Assembly (NCBI RefSeq): GCF_001651855.1
Contig: NZ_LNQC01000041.1
Span: 62,001 to 126,000, forward strand
Source: Sinorhizobium americanum
Lineage (GTDB): Bacteria > Pseudomonadota > Alphaproteobacteria > Rhizobiales > Rhizobiaceae
Length of the DNA stretch: 64,000 nt
Direction of reading: 5' to 3'
Shown: positions 9,487 to 19,919 of the stretch, piece after piece
Position numbering within the stretch: the stretch's first letter is position 1
Layout of the letters: the number at the start of each line of letters is the position of its first letter
Notes under the pieces: model-generated
What the model was told of the DNA's origin: nothing
Databases searched by the model: none
What the model saw: the letters and a program-made list of their open reading frames with translations, nothing else
Position numbers and translations under genes: made by a program

Positions 9487-11481
9487 ATGGACACGATTAT
9501 CAAGGCTATCGTCTTTCTGCCTCTGATCGGCTTTCTGATCGCCGGCCTGCTCGGTACGCAGATCGGTGCCAAGGCATCCGAATATGTGACCAGCGGCCTG
9601 ATGCTGGTTGCGCTGGCGCTCTCCTGGTTTGTTTTCTTCGACGTCGCACTCGGCCACGAGGAGATGATCAAGGTCTCGGTGCTCCATTGGATCCAGTCGG
9701 GCAGCTTCGACGTCGAATGGGCCTTCCGCGTCGACACGTTGACCGCGGTCATGTTCGTGGTCGTCAACACGGTCTCGACGCTGGTGCATATCTATTCGAT
9801 CGGCTACATGCACCACGATCCGCATCGTCCGCGCTTCTTCGGTTATCTGTCGCTCTTCACCTTCGCGATGCTGATGCTGATCACCTCGGACAACCTGCTG
9901 CAGATGTTCTTCGGCTGGGAAGGCGTGGGCCTTGCGTCATACCTGTTGATCGGCTTCTGGTACAAAAAGCCCTCGGCCAATGCCGCGGCGATCAAGGCCT
10001 TCATCGTCAACCGCGTCGGCGACTTCGGCTTTTCGCTCGGCATCTTCTGCGTCTTCGTTCTCTTCGGCTCGATCAATCTCGAAACGGTCTTCGCCGCCGC
10101 GCAGAGCTATCTGCCGCCTGAAGGTGCAGAGGCAGGCGAGGCGGTGATCACGCTCTTCGGCATGCATCTCGACAAAGCGGATGCGCTGACGGCAACCTGC
10201 CTGCTGCTCTTCATGGGCGCGATGGGCAAGTCGGCGCAATTCCTGCTGCACACCTGGCTGCCGGATGCCATGGAAGGCCCGACGCCGGTTTCGGCCCTCA
10301 TCCATGCCGCGACTATGGTGACGGCGGGCGTCTTCCTCGTCGCCCGCATGTCGCCGCTCTTTGAACTGTCGCCGGATGCGTTGACTGTCGTTACGCTGAT
10401 TGGTGCGATCACTGCCTTCTTCGCCGCGACCGTTGGTCTCGTTCAGAACGACATCAAGCGAGTCATCGCCTATTCGACCTGTTCGCAGCTAGGCTACATG
10501 TTCGTGGCGCTCGGCGTCGGCGCTTACGGCGCCGCGATCTTCCACCTGTTCACGCACGCCTTCTTCAAGGCGCTGCTGTTCCTTGGCGCCGGTTCGGTGA
10601 TCCACGCCGTCGATGGTGAGCAGGACATGCGCTACATGGGCGGCCTGCGCACGCATATCCCCGTCACCTACTGGATGATGTTCATCGGCACGATCGCGCT
10701 GACGGGCGTCGGTATTCCGGGGACGGTGATCGGCACGGCAGGCTTCTTCTCGAAGGATGCGATCATCGAATCCACCTTCGCGTCGCACAGCGTCGTTTCC
10801 GGTATCGCCTTTGCGCTCTTGGTCATCGCCGCTCTGTTCACCAGCTTCTATTCCTGGCGCCTGACCTTCATGACCTTCCACGGCACGCCGCGCGCCTCGC
10901 ACGAAGTCATGCATCATGTCCACGAATCGCCGCAGGTCATGCTGGTGCCGCTCTACATCCTCGCCCTCGGTGCGCTCGTCGCCGGCTTCCTGTTCCACGA
11001 TTATTTCTTCGGCCACCACTACGCCGAATTCTGGCAGGGCGCGCTCTTCACGTCGGCCGAGAACGAAATCCTCGAGGAATATCACCATGTACCGCTGTGG
11101 GTGAAATGGAGCCCGTTCGTCGCCATGGCGCTCGGCCTGTTTACCGCCTGGTACATGTATATCCGCTCGCCGGAGACGCCGAAGTACCTTGCCCGGCAGC
11201 ATCGCGGCCTCTACCAGTTCCTGCTCAACAAGTGGTATTTCGACGAGCTCTACGATTTCCTCTTCGTCCGGACCGCCAAGCGTCTCGGCACCTTCCTCTG
11301 GAAGGAAGGTGACGGCCGCGTCATCGACGGCTTCGGTCCGAACGGGGTGGCGGCACGCGTTCTCGACGTGACCGATCGCGTCGTCCGGCTGCAGACTGGA
11401 TACCTCTATCACTACGCGTTCGTCATGCTGATCGGCATTGCAGCGCTCGTTACCTGGATGATGCTCGGGAGTTCCTTCTGA
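9487..11481 (+). CDS. nuoL: NADH-quinone oxidoreductase subunit L
   Basis: NuoL is the distal antiporter-like proton-pumping subunit of complex I. The 664-residue product has the usual 14 or more hydrophobic segments plus the C-terminal lateral-helix region (a hydrophilic break near [12 protein letters not shown], then a long helix). Key motifs include the [16 protein letters not shown] segment near residue 140 and the lysine-containing [20 protein letters not shown] near residue 255. The stop overlaps the nuoM start by one base (TGATG). Confidence 0.97.
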   Translation: MDTIIKAIVFLPLIGFLIAGLLGTQIGAKASEYVTSGLMLVALALSWFVFFDVALGHEEMIKVSVLHWIQSGSFDVEWAFRVDTLTAVMFVVVNTVSTLVHIYSIGYMHHDPHRPRFFGYLSLFTFAMLMLITSDNLLQMFFGWEGVGLASYLLIGFWYKKPSANAAAIKAFIVNRVGDFGFSLGIFCVFVLFGSINLETVFAAAQSYLPPEGAEAGEAVITLFGMHLDKADALTATCLLLFMGAMGKSAQFLLHTWLPDAMEGPTPVSALIHAATMVTAGVFLVARMSPLFELSPDALTVVTLIGAITAFFAATVGLVQNDIKRVIAYSTCSQLGYMFVALGVGAYGAAIFHLFTHAFFKALLFLGAGSVIHAVDGEQDMRYMGGLRTHIPVTYWMMFIGTIALTGVGIPGTVIGTAGFFSKDAIIESTFASHSVVSGIAFALLVIAALFTSFYSWRLTFMTFHGTPRASHEVMHHVHESPQVMLVPLYILALGALVAGFLFHDYFFGHHYAEFWQGALFTSAENEILEEYHHVPLWVKWSPFVAMALGLFTAWYMYIRSPETPKYLARQHRGLYQFLLNKWYFDELYDFLFVRTAKRLGTFLWKEGDGRVIDGFGPNGVAARVLDVTDRVVRLQTGYLYHYAFVMLIGIAALVTWMMLGSSF

Positions 11482-12992
11482 TGACCGATTGGCCCGTACT
11501 TTCCGCGGTCACCTTCCTGCCGCTGGTCGGCGCCCTGCTTCTCCTGCTGATGCGGGAAGACAGCGCCGCCGGCCGCCGCAACATCCTGAACATTTCGCTC
11601 ATGACCACGATCGTGGTTTTCGGCCTGTCGCTCTATGTCTGGTATCAGTTCGATCCGTCGAACCCCGCCTTCCAAATGGTCGAGAAGCATGAGTGGCTCG
11701 GCACCGGCATTTCTTACCATCTCGGCATAGACGGTATTTCCGTGCTGTTCCTGCCGCTGACGGCATTTCTGATGCCGTTCTGCGTGCTGGCGAGCTGGGT
11801 CACGATCGAGAAGCGCCTGAAGGAATACATGATCGCGTTTCTGATCCTGGAAACGCTGATGCTCGGCGTCTTCGTCTCGCTCGACATCGTGCTCTTCTAC
11901 GTCTTCTTCGAGGCGGGCCTCATCCCGATGTTCATCATCATCGGCGTCTGGGGCGGCAAGGACCGCGTCTATGCGAGCTACAAGTTCTTCCTCTACACGC
12001 TGCTCGGCTCGGTGCTGATGCTGCTCGCGATCATGGCGATGTACTGGCAGGCCGGCACCACCGACATCACCGAACTGCTCAAGTACAATTTCCCGCGCCA
12101 GATGCAGACTTGGCTGTGGCTGGCCTTCTTCGCGTCCTTCGCGGTGAAGATGCCGATGTGGCCGGTTCATACCTGGCTTCCCGACGCGCACGTCCAGGCG
12201 CCGACGGCGGGCTCCGTCATCCTGGCCGGCATTCTCCTGAAGCTCGGCGGCTACGGCTTCCTGCGCTTCTCGCTGCCGATGTTCCCGCTGGCGTCCGACT
12301 ATTTCGCGCCGCTCGTCTACACGCTGTCGATCGTCGCGATCATCTACACCTCGCTGGTGGCGATGATGCAGAGCGACATCAAGAAGCTGATCGCCTATTC
12401 CTCCGTTGCCCACATGGGCTACGTGACGATGGGGACCTTTGCGGCGAACGTTCAAGGGGTGCAGGGCGCGATCTTCCAGATGCTCTCGCACGGCATCGTC
12501 TCGGGCGCGCTCTTCCTTTGCGTCGGCGTCGTCTACGACCGGCTGCACACGCGCGAAATCTCGGCCTATGGCGGTCTCGTCAACAACATGCCGAAATATG
12601 CCGTGGCCTTCATGGTGTTCACCATGGCCAATGTCGGTCTTCCGGGCACCTCGGGCTTCGTCGGCGAAGTCCTGACGCTGGTCGGCGCCTTCCGCGCCAA
12701 TACCTGGGTTGCCCTCTTTGCGACCAGCGGCGTTATCCTGTCGGCCGCCTATGCCCTCTGGCTCTACCGCAGGGTCATCTTCGGCGCGTTGGAGAAGGAT
12801 AGCCTGAAGGCGATGCTCGACCTGTCGACGCGCGAGAAGGTCATTCTCTATCCGCTGGTGATCCTGACGATCTTCTTCGGTGTCTATCCGGCGCCGGTCT
12901 TCGATGCGACGGCGGCCTCCGTGGATCTGCTCGTCAACAACTACGCCGCAGCCCTGCAGGCAGCGCAAGACGTTGCGCTTTCGGTGCACTGA
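11481..12992 (+). CDS. nuoM: NADH-quinone oxidoreductase subunit M
   Basis: NuoM is the central antiporter-like subunit. It is 503 residues with about 14 membrane segments. The conserved [20 protein letters not shown] motif carries the lysine and histidine of the pumping channel, and [19 protein letters not shown] carries the conserved glutamate. Its one-base overlap with nuoL indicates coupled translation. nuoN follows after 19 bp. Confidence 0.97.
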   Translation: MTDWPVLSAVTFLPLVGALLLLLMREDSAAGRRNILNISLMTTIVVFGLSLYVWYQFDPSNPAFQMVEKHEWLGTGISYHLGIDGISVLFLPLTAFLMPFCVLASWVTIEKRLKEYMIAFLILETLMLGVFVSLDIVLFYVFFEAGLIPMFIIIGVWGGKDRVYASYKFFLYTLLGSVLMLLAIMAMYWQAGTTDITELLKYNFPRQMQTWLWLAFFASFAVKMPMWPVHTWLPDAHVQAPTAGSVILAGILLKLGGYGFLRFSLPMFPLASDYFAPLVYTLSIVAIIYTSLVAMMQSDIKKLIAYSSVAHMGYVTMGTFAANVQGVQGAIFQMLSHGIVSGALFLCVGVVYDRLHTREISAYGGLVNNMPKYAVAFMVFTMANVGLPGTSGFVGEVLTLVGAFRANTWVALFATSGVILSAAYALWLYRRVIFGALEKDSLKAMLDLSTREKVILYPLVILTIFFGVYPAPVFDATAASVDLLVNNYAAALQAAQDVALSVH

Positions 12993-13011
12993 CCACAGGA
13001 CGTGATTGGAT

Positions 13012-14454
13012 ATGACTGCTGAAACCCTTTTTGCAAGCCTGCAACTCTCAGTCCCCGAGCTGATCCTGGCGATCGGCGCGCTGGTGCTGCTGATGGTCGG
13101 CGTCTATTCGAGCGAGCGCGCGACCCCGGTCGTGACCGGTCTCTCGGTCGCGGTGCTCGTCGTTGCCGGGCTGTGGCTCATCCTGAACACTGGAGACGGC
13201 GAGGCCTATGGCGGCGCCTTCCTTTCGGATCCTTTCGCGAAATTCATGAAGGTTCTGGCACTGATCGGCTCGGTCACCGTCATGGTGATGACCATCGGTC
13301 AGGCGCGCGCCGCGCAGATCGATCGCTTCGAGTTTCCGGTGCTGCTGCTGCTCGCGACCCTCGGCATGTTGCTGATGATCTCGGCCAATGACCTGATTTC
13401 GCTCTATCTGTCGCTGGAGCTGCAGTCGCTGGCGCTCTACGTCGTGGCCGCAATCAATCGCGACAGCGTGCGCTCAACCGAAGCGGGCCTCAAATATTTC
13501 GTTCTCGGCGCCCTGTCCTCGGGCATGCTGCTCTACGGGATGTCGCTCGTCTATGGCTTCACCGGCCATACCGGCTTCGACGAGATCGCCGCGGCGCTTA
13601 CCGTGGAAGGCCGCTCGCTCGGCCTGGTCTTCGGCCTAGTCTTCATCCTCGCCGGCCTTGCCTTCAAGATCTCCGCCGTTCCGTTCCATATGTGGACCCC
13701 GGACGTCTATGAAGGCGCACCGACGCCGGTGACAGCCTTCTTTGCCGCCGCGCCGAAGGTTGCGGCCATGGCGATGCTCGTCCGCATTGTCATCGAGGCC
13801 TTCGAACCGGTCGTCGCCGACTGGCGGCAGATCGTCGTCTTCATCTCGATCGCGTCGATGCTGCTCGGCTCCTTTGCCGCGATCGGCCAGCGCAACATCA
13901 AGCGGCTGATGGCCTATTCCTCGATCGGCCACATGGGCTATGCGCTCGTCGGTCTTGCCGCCGGGTCCATGGCCGGCGTGCGCGGCGTCATTCTCTATAT
14001 GCTGATCTACATGGTGATGACGCTCGGCACCTTCGCCTGCATTCTCGCCATGCGCCGCAGGGATGGCGAGCATGTCGAAGGCATCGATGACCTCGCCGGT
14101 CTGTCGCAGACCAATCCGTTCATGGCGACGGTGCTGACGATCCTGATGTTCTCGCTTGCCGGCATTCCGCCGCTTGCCGGCTTCTTCGCGAAATATTTCG
14201 TGTTCGTTGCCGCGATCGAGGCCCAGCTCTATGGTCTGGCGATCATCGGCGTCCTCGCATCGGTCGTCGGCGCCTACTATTACCTGCGCGTCATCAAGGT
14301 CATGTGGTTCGACGAGGCCAAGGGCGAATTTGCCCGCACGTCGGGCGAACTGCGTTTGGTCTATGGCCTTTCCGGCCTTTTCGTGCTCGGCTACGTCCTG
14401 ATCGGCGGCCCGCTCGGTAATGCCGCCGAGGCCGCGGCGCGGACATTCTTTTGA
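13012..14454 (+). CDS. nuoN: NADH-quinone oxidoreductase subunit N
   Basis: NuoN is the third antiporter-like subunit and the last nuo gene of the operon. The product from the ATG at 13012 is 480 residues with the expected multi-pass pattern. The pumping motif is [20 protein letters not shown] near residue 220. A TTG two codons upstream is possible but less likely. Its stop overlaps the TTG start of the biotin ligase gene by four bases, which ties birA into the nuo transcript. Confidence 0.96.
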   Translation: MTAETLFASLQLSVPELILAIGALVLLMVGVYSSERATPVVTGLSVAVLVVAGLWLILNTGDGEAYGGAFLSDPFAKFMKVLALIGSVTVMVMTIGQARAAQIDRFEFPVLLLLATLGMLLMISANDLISLYLSLELQSLALYVVAAINRDSVRSTEAGLKYFVLGALSSGMLLYGMSLVYGFTGHTGFDEIAAALTVEGRSLGLVFGLVFILAGLAFKISAVPFHMWTPDVYEGAPTPVTAFFAAAPKVAAMAMLVRIVIEAFEPVVADWRQIVVFISIASMLLGSFAAIGQRNIKRLMAYSSIGHMGYALVGLAAGSMAGVRGVILYMLIYMVMTLGTFACILAMRRRDGEHVEGIDDLAGLSQTNPFMATVLTILMFSLAGIPPLAGFFAKYFVFVAAIEAQLYGLAIIGVLASVVGAYYYLRVIKVMWFDEAKGEFARTSGELRLVYGLSGLFVLGYVLIGGPLGNAAEAAARTFF

Positions 14455-15218
14455 CCGGCGGGCAGGGCAGCGGCCGGATTTCGCCCGATGATTTCCGGCA
14501 CATAGCGCTTGCCGAAACTGTCTCGACGAACAGTGAATGCCTGGCGCGTGCGCGAGAGGGTGATCCGGGCAATCTCTGGATCACCGCGGCGCGCCAGACC
14601 GGCGGCCGCGGTCGACGCGGCCGCGAGTGGTTTTCCGAGCCCGGCAATCTCTACGCATCCTTGCTGCTCGTCGATCCGGCGCCGGTTAAGCACCTGCATT
14701 CCCTGCCGCTCGCGGCAGCGGTTGCGGTGCATCGGGCCATCCGCAGGGTCATGCCTCCGGGTTCGCCGGAAGTGGCGATCAAGTGGCCGAACGACATCTT
14801 GATCGATGGCCGGAAAACTTGCGGCATCCTGCTCGAGGGCGAAGCTCTGCCGGATGGCCGCCACGCGCTGGTGATAGGCTGCGGCGTGAATGTTGCCGTC
14901 ATGCCGGCAACCGGGCTCTACCCGGTTACATCGCTTCGGCAAGAGGGGGCGACGATCTCGGCCGATGAGCTGTTCGCTCACCTGTTCGTGACGATGGCGG
15001 AGGCGCTCTCGACCTGGGACCGCGGCGCCGGCATTGCCGCGATCATTGATCAGTGGAAGGCCGCCGCGAAGGGCATTGGCGAGGCCATCACCGTTAACCT
15101 GCCGGACCGCTCGCTTAGCGGCCGCTTCGTCGGTATCGACGAAGACGGCCGGCTGCTGCTGGACACGGGCTCCGGTGCGCCGCTGGCAATCGCCGCCGGC
15201 GACGTATTTCTCGGCTAA
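14451..15218 (+). CDS. birA: biotin--[acetyl-CoA-carboxylase] ligase
   Basis: This enzyme makes biotinyl-5'-AMP and transfers biotin to the lysine of biotin carrier proteins, such as AccB encoded at 59758-60231. The 255-residue product has the catalytic motifs [20 protein letters not shown] and [20 protein letters not shown], and a C-terminal SH3-like cap. It lacks the N-terminal DNA-binding domain of E. coli BirA, so it should be a ligase only, not a repressor. The start is a TTG overlapping the nuoN stop. The coupling of birA to nuo is typical of rhizobia. Confidence 0.93.
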   Translation: MTGGQGSGRISPDDFRHIALAETVSTNSECLARAREGDPGNLWITAARQTGGRGRRGREWFSEPGNLYASLLLVDPAPVKHLHSLPLAAAVAVHRAIRRVMPPGSPEVAIKWPNDILIDGRKTCGILLEGEALPDGRHALVIGCGVNVAVMPATGLYPVTSLRQEGATISADELFAHLFVTMAEALSTWDRGAGIAAIIDQWKAAAKGIGEAITVNLPDRSLSGRFVGIDEDGRLLLDTGSGAPLAIAAGDVFLG

Positions 15219-15241
15219 ACAAGAATAGAGGCGCAGCGCAA

Positions 15242-16909
15242 ATGGCGCAGGAAGAAGAATTGGTGTTCTTGCCGCTCGGCGGCGTTGGCGAGATCGGCAT
15301 GAATCTCGGCCTTTACGGCTATGGCAGCCCCGGCAGCCGCCAGTGGATCATGGTCGATTGTGGCGTGACTTTTCCCGGGCCGGAACTACCCGGCGTGGAA
15401 CTCGTCCTGCCTGACATTTCGTTCCTCGCCGAGGAGCGCCGCAATCTCAAGGCGATCATCATCACCCACGCCCATGAGGACCATTACGGCGCCCTGAACG
15501 ATCTCTGGCCCGGGCTGAACGTCCCGGTCTATGCCTCGCCGTTTACGGCCGGCATGCTCGAGGCGAAGCGCGAATTCGAGAAGAGCCGCGGCGAAATTCC
15601 GGTGACGATATTCAAGGCGGGTGACCGCATCAATGTCGGCCCCTTCAGCATCGAGGCCGTCGGCGTCAACCATTCCATTCCGGAGCCGATGTCGCTGGTC
15701 ATCCGCACGCCGCTCGGCACGGTGGTGCATACGGGCGACTGGAAGATCGACCTGGAGCCCTCACTCGGGCCGATCACCAACGAAGCGCGTTTCCGTCAGA
15801 TCGGCGAAGAGGGCGTGCTGGCGCTCGTCTGCGACTCGACCAATGCGCTGCGCGACGGTGTTTCGCCATCCGAGCGCGAGGTATCGGAAAGCCTGGCGAA
15901 GATCATCGCCAATGCCGAGGGGCGCGTCGGCATCACGACCTTTTCGTCGAATGTCGGCCGCATCCGTTCGGTCGCCGAAGCCGCGGAAGCGGCGGGCCGC
16001 GAAGTGCTCTTGCTCGGCAGCTCCATGAAGCGCGTCGTCGACGTCGCGAAGGATCTCGGCATCATGGAGGGGTTGAAGCCGTTCCTGGCCGAGGACGAAT
16101 TCGGCTATATCCCGCGAGACAAGGTGGTCGTCATCCTGACGGGCAGCCAGGGCGAGCCGCGTGCCGCCCTTGCAAAGATCTCCCGGGACGAGATGCGCAA
16201 CGTGGCGTTTTCGGCAGGCGACACGATCGTCTTCTCGTCGCGCACCATCCCCGGCAACGAAAAGGCGATCAATGATATTAAGAACGGCCTGATCGAACAG
16301 GGCATCCACATCATCACCGACAGCGAGGCGCTGGTGCATGTGTCCGGCCATCCGCGCCGCAACGAACTGCAGCAAATGTATCAATGGGTGAAGCCTGAGA
16401 TCGTCGTGCCGGTGCACGGCGAGGCGGCGCATCTGACGGCGCATGCCGAGCTTGCGCGCAACTCGGGCATTGCGAACGTCCCGCGGCTGCGCAACGGTGA
16501 AATGCTGCGCCTGGCGCCCGGTCCAGCCGAGGTGGTTGACGAGGCGCGGCACGGCCGCATCTACAAGGACGGCACGCTGATCGGCGATTTCGACGAAATG
16601 GGCATTGGCGAACGCCGCAAGCTTTCCTTTGCCGGCCATGTCTCGGTCAACGTCGTGCTCGACAACCGTTACGACTTCCTCGGCGACCCGGACGTCGTGC
16701 CGATCGGGATTCCGCAGTTCGACGACGAGGGCGACGACATGGACGACGTGCTCTATGACGCCGTGCTCGGCGCCGTGGAAAGCATCCCGCGCGCCAAGCG
16801 CAAGGATCTGGCGATGCTGCAGGAGGCCGTCCGACGCGCGGTGCGCAGCACGGCCAACCAGATCTGGGGCAAGAAGCCGATCGTCACGGTCTTCGTAACC
16901 AAAGTCTGA
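15242..16909 (+). CDS. rnj: ribonuclease J
   Basis: RNase J is a metallo-beta-lactamase/beta-CASP ribonuclease with 5'-exonuclease and endonuclease activity in mRNA decay and rRNA maturation. The zinc motif HAHEDHYGAL is near residue 77, and the beta-CASP region includes VCDSTNAL and, later, HVSGHP. The 555-residue length and the C-terminal extension match RNase J. The ATG at 15242 lies 23 bp after birA. An RNase E gene is also present (63093 onward), as in other alphaproteobacteria that use both enzymes. Confidence 0.94.
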   Translation: MAQEEELVFLPLGGVGEIGMNLGLYGYGSPGSRQWIMVDCGVTFPGPELPGVELVLPDISFLAEERRNLKAIIITHAHEDHYGALNDLWPGLNVPVYASPFTAGMLEAKREFEKSRGEIPVTIFKAGDRINVGPFSIEAVGVNHSIPEPMSLVIRTPLGTVVHTGDWKIDLEPSLGPITNEARFRQIGEEGVLALVCDSTNALRDGVSPSEREVSESLAKIIANAEGRVGITTFSSNVGRIRSVAEAAEAAGREVLLLGSSMKRVVDVAKDLGIMEGLKPFLAEDEFGYIPRDKVVVILTGSQGEPRAALAKISRDEMRNVAFSAGDTIVFSSRTIPGNEKAINDIKNGLIEQGIHIITDSEALVHVSGHPRRNELQQMYQWVKPEIVVPVHGEAAHLTAHAELARNSGIANVPRLRNGEMLRLAPGPAEVVDEARHGRIYKDGTLIGDFDEMGIGERRKLSFAGHVSVNVVLDNRYDFLGDPDVVPIGIPQFDDEGDDMDDVLYDAVLGAVESIPRAKRKDLAMLQEAVRRAVRSTANQIWGKKPIVTVFVTKV

Positions 16910-16936
16910 TGGGTAGCCCGCAGGGGAGGACGTTCG

Positions 16937-17341
16937 ATGCTTGGAAGAGTGAACCATGTGGCGATCGCCGTGCCGGACCTCGCGTCTGCCGCCGAAAGCT
17001 ATCGTGCCACCCTCGGAGCAACGGTCACCTCGCCTCAGGCTTTGCCGGAACATGGCGTGACGGTCGTTTTCGTCACGCTTCCCAACACCAAGGTCGAACT
17101 GCTGGAGCCGCTCGGCGATCAGTCGCCGATTGCCGCCTTTCTCGCCAAGAATCCGGACGGTGGCATGCACCACATCTGCTACGAGGTGGAGGACATTCTT
17201 GCGGCGCGCGACCGGCTGCGGCAGGCGGGGGCACGTGTCCTGGGCGACGGCAATCCGAAGATCGGAGCCCACGGCAAGCCGGTCCTTTTCCTGCATCCGA
17301 AGGATTTCCACGGCACGTTGATCGAACTCGAAGAGGTGTGA
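16937..17341 (+). CDS. mce: methylmalonyl-CoA epimerase
   Basis: This enzyme interconverts (2R)- and (2S)-methylmalonyl-CoA in the propionyl-CoA to succinyl-CoA route. The 134-residue product is a single glyoxalase/VOC unit. Metal ligands are visible as His7 in GRVNHVAIAV, a central histidine in GGMHHICYEV and a C-terminal glutamate in GTLIELEEV. It starts 27 bp downstream of rnj and is probably co-transcribed. I see no mutase gene in this window. Confidence 0.92.
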   Translation: MLGRVNHVAIAVPDLASAAESYRATLGATVTSPQALPEHGVTVVFVTLPNTKVELLEPLGDQSPIAAFLAKNPDGGMHHICYEVEDILAARDRLRQAGARVLGDGNPKIGAHGKPVLFLHPKDFHGTLIELEEV

Positions 17342-17528
17342 CAGTCGGGCGCGGCGAAGCGGTTTGCGCGATCCACAGCAAAGGCGCTATAAGGCGTTGC
17401 CTCGCAGAAATCGCTTCGACAGCCGCTTGCGATCGGCGCAATCAAGACGGTATGGCAGCAAGGCTGCTGCCAATGGGCGTTGCCCATCTGCATGTCTCCT
17501 TACATCGACCTCGATTTAAGGAAAAGAC

Positions 17529-17589
17529 ATGCAGCAATTCAAGTGCTAGAGCGACCTTTGCGCGTCCGATGAGACGCCCGGCGCTGTAA
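17529..17589. repeat. rhizobial-type palindromic intergenic repeat (copy 1)
   Basis: The segment reads through GTGCTAGAGCG, CCTTTGCG and GGCGCTGTA, and closely parallels the copy at 57731-57781 (GTGCTAGAGCG, CCTTTGCG, GGCGCTCTA). The ends are inverted repeats with an inner dyad. It lies between mce and the small membrane protein gene. I recall this type of element being common in Rhizobiaceae genomes. Confidence 0.7.
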
Positions 17590-17610
17590 GCCTTCCATCA
17601 GGGAACCTGG

Positions 17611-17880
17611 ATGTCCGCCTTTTCGATCTTTGCCGTCTATTTCATCATCTGGTGGCTGACGCTTTTTACCGTGCTGCCGTTCGGGGTGAGGACCCAGGCC
17701 GAGGAGAATGAGGTCGTGCCCGGCAGCGTCGAGAGCGCTCCGGCCCGCTTTCGTGGCCTGCGGGTGGTGCTGATCACGACGGTCATCGCCGGCTTGATCC
17801 ATTTGGGCTGGTATGTGCTTTCCGTGAAGCTCGGATACGATCTTGATGCGATATTTGGCTTCATCGGTCCCAGAGGTTGA
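17611..17880 (+). CDS. DUF1467 family small membrane protein
   Basis: This 89-residue protein has two hydrophobic segments (residues about 5-25 and 52-73), separated by a hydrophilic loop with the sequence PFGVRTQAEENEVVPGS. This matches the DUF1467 family of alphaproteobacterial inner-membrane proteins of unknown function. Homologues commonly sit between mce and proS. The ATG at 17611 is preceded by CAGGGAACC at a suitable distance. Confidence 0.85.
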   Translation: MSAFSIFAVYFIIWWLTLFTVLPFGVRTQAEENEVVPGSVESAPARFRGLRVVLITTVIAGLIHLGWYVLSVKLGYDLDAIFGFIGPRG

Positions 17881-18037
17881 GGAGAGGGCGCCGGCCGGCT
17901 TGCACGCAAGAAGCGTGCCGCAATTGCAGCGAAGCGTTGCAAGAGCAGCGGCAAGGCTCGGCCGCAGTCGCACCCCTTGACAGTCGTCAATTTGACATAT
18001 TTTCGCGCTGCTTCGTTTTGATTGGTGGGTAAATAGC

Positions 18038-18066
18038 AAAAAAAAACAAGGCCAAAGCCTTGTTTT
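18038..18066. terminator. bidirectional intrinsic terminator
   Basis: A 7-bp stem (ACAAGGC, loop CAAA, GCCTTGT), extended by A-T pairs, is flanked by nine A's on the left and TTTT on the right. Read on the minus strand, the hairpin is followed by a nine-base U-tract, which is the stronger direction. No protein gene on the minus strand upstream of it is convincing, so it may end a small untranslated transcript. It lies in the gene-poor stretch 17881-18576. Confidence 0.7.
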
Positions 18067-18265
18067 CAAGTTTCGCGTGATCTTTGAACCGTTGCCGGCG
18101 GCAGCGACCGAGCGCGCCTAAGATCTTATCCTCCCAAGACTTGACCGCGATATTCGGCAAGAATTTGGTCTTCTTGCCTGTTTTGTGAGCCGAAACTAGC
18201 TCAAACATTGGGCTATGTCACCAGCTTTTTTTGCATTTTTGCTACAGTTTGGCAAAAAAATCCGA

Positions 18266-18295
18266 TTGACAGAAATGGGCCTTGTCCTGTTACTA
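18266..18295 (+). promoter_or_regulatory. probable sigma-70 promoter for proS
   Basis: TTGACA at 18266-18271 is followed after 18 bases by TTACTA, a weak -10. This is the best promoter in the 697-bp gap before proS (17881-18576). It would give a leader of about 270 bases. The stretch also contains the terminator at 18038-18066 and AT-rich sequence, and I see no convincing gene in it. Confidence 0.45.
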
Positions 18296-18576
18296 CCGTG
18301 CTCTTTTGACGCAGGGCTGAGAGCGCGTTTCCGCCGGAGCGTCATTTTCGGTGTGGCTTTCTTCCCGATCTAGCAGGGTTTTCTTCCGAGCGCGAAGCGG
18401 CTATGAACGCTGAACTCGGAAGTTCCCGTGGCCGCGCCGATGGGAAATCAAGAGCCCCGATTTCAAACGGCAATCGCCACCTCCGCCTGTTCGAGGGCGA
18501 GGGCGGCTGCCGCAGCACAACGTCATTTCGCCCGAATCCACCGATAGTGCGAGAGCCACCAGTTCCGGAACCCGTC

Positions 18577-19905
18577 ATGCGCCTGTCCCGCTATTTCATG
18601 CCCATTCTGAAGGAAAACCCGAAGGAAGCGGAGATCGTTTCCCATCGCCTGATGCTGAGGACCGGCATGATCCGCCAGCAGTCGGCCGGCATCTATAGCT
18701 GGCTGCCGCTCGGCAAGCGCGTGCTTGACAAGGTCAATGCGATCATTCGCGAGGAACAGAACCGGTCCGGCGCGGTCGAGCTTCTGATGCCGACCCTGCA
18801 ATCGGCGGAACTCTGGCAGGAGAGCGGCCGCTACGATGCCTACGGCAAGGAGATGCTGCGCATCAAGGACCGGCAGGATCGGCCGATGCTCTACGGACCG
18901 ACGAACGAGGAGATGATTACCGACATCTTCCGTTCCTATGTGAAGTCGTACCGCAACCTGCCGCTCAATCTCTATCACATCCAGCTGAAGTTCCGCGACG
19001 AGATCCGTCCGCGCTTCGGCACCATGCGCTCGCGTGAGTTCCTGATGAAGGACGCCTATTCCTTCGATCTCGATCGGGAAGGCGCCGAGCATGCCTATAA
19101 CAAGATGTTCGCCGCCTATCTGCGGACCTTCGACCGGATGGGCCTGCGCGCCATTCCTATGCGCGCGGACACCGGCCCGATCGGCGGCAATCTCAGCCAT
19201 GAATTCATCATCCTTGCCGACACCGGCGAGTCGGAGGTGTTCTGCCATAAGGATTTCCTCGGCTTCGACATCCCGGGCAAGGAGACGAATTTCGACGACG
19301 TCGCCGGGCTGAAAGCGATCTTCGACAAGTGGACTTCGCGCTACGCCGCCACGTCGGAAATGCACGACGAAGCCGCCTTCAACGCAATCTCCGAGGGCGA
19401 CCGGCTGTCGGCGCGTGGCATCGAAGTCGGCCATATCTTCTATTTCGGCATGAAATATTCGGAGGCGATGGGTGCCAAGGTGCTTGGACCCGACGGCAAG
19501 GAGCATGCTGTCCATATGGGCTCCTATGGCATCGGCCCGACACGCCTGGTGCCGGCGATCATCGAGGCGTCGCATGACGAGAACGGCATCATCTGGCCGA
19601 AGGCCGTGGCTCCGTTCGACGCGGTAGTCATCAACATGAAAGCGGGCGACGCCGCTTGCGATGCGGCCTGCGGCACGCTCTACTCCGACCTCGGCACGGC
19701 CGGATTCGACGTCCTCCTGGACGACACGGACGATCGCGCCGGCGCCAAGTTCGCGACCGCCGATCTCATCGGCGTTCCCGTGCAGATCATCGTCGGGCCG
19801 CGCTCGATCGCCAATGGCGAGGTCGAGGTGAAGGACCGCAAGACCGGCGCGCGCGAGACGATGACGGTGGAAGCCGCAATCAACAAGCTGGTTGCGAACA
19901 GATAG
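18577..19905 (+). CDS. proS: prolyl-tRNA synthetase, short alphaproteobacterial type
   Basis: ProS charges tRNA-Pro with proline. The start at 18577 ([13 protein letters not shown]) is chosen because the upstream in-frame extension of 58 residues is Arg/Ser-rich and unlike the family. The 442-residue enzyme carries the class II motifs [29 protein letters not shown] and the C-terminal anticodon-binding domain. It lacks the YbaK-like editing insertion found in E. coli ProS, as is typical of alphaproteobacteria. lolC follows after 14 bp. Confidence 0.95.
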   Translation: MRLSRYFMPILKENPKEAEIVSHRLMLRTGMIRQQSAGIYSWLPLGKRVLDKVNAIIREEQNRSGAVELLMPTLQSAELWQESGRYDAYGKEMLRIKDRQDRPMLYGPTNEEMITDIFRSYVKSYRNLPLNLYHIQLKFRDEIRPRFGTMRSREFLMKDAYSFDLDREGAEHAYNKMFAAYLRTFDRMGLRAIPMRADTGPIGGNLSHEFIILADTGESEVFCHKDFLGFDIPGKETNFDDVAGLKAIFDKWTSRYAATSEMHDEAAFNAISEGDRLSARGIEVGHIFYFGMKYSEAMGAKVLGPDGKEHAVHMGSYGIGPTRLVPAIIEASHDENGIIWPKAVAPFDAVVINMKAGDAACDAACGTLYSDLGTAGFDVLLDDTDDRAGAKFATADLIGVPVQIIVGPRSIANGEVEVKDRKTGARETMTVEAAINKLVANR

Positions 19906-19919
19906 AGGCAAGGACGACG

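Noticed and set aside
17987..18208. A 73-codon frame on the minus strand in the proS upstream gap
   Set aside because: The intrinsic terminator at 18038-18066 lies inside it, the start has no good ribosome-binding site, and the sequence resembles no family. A non-coding transcript is more likely.
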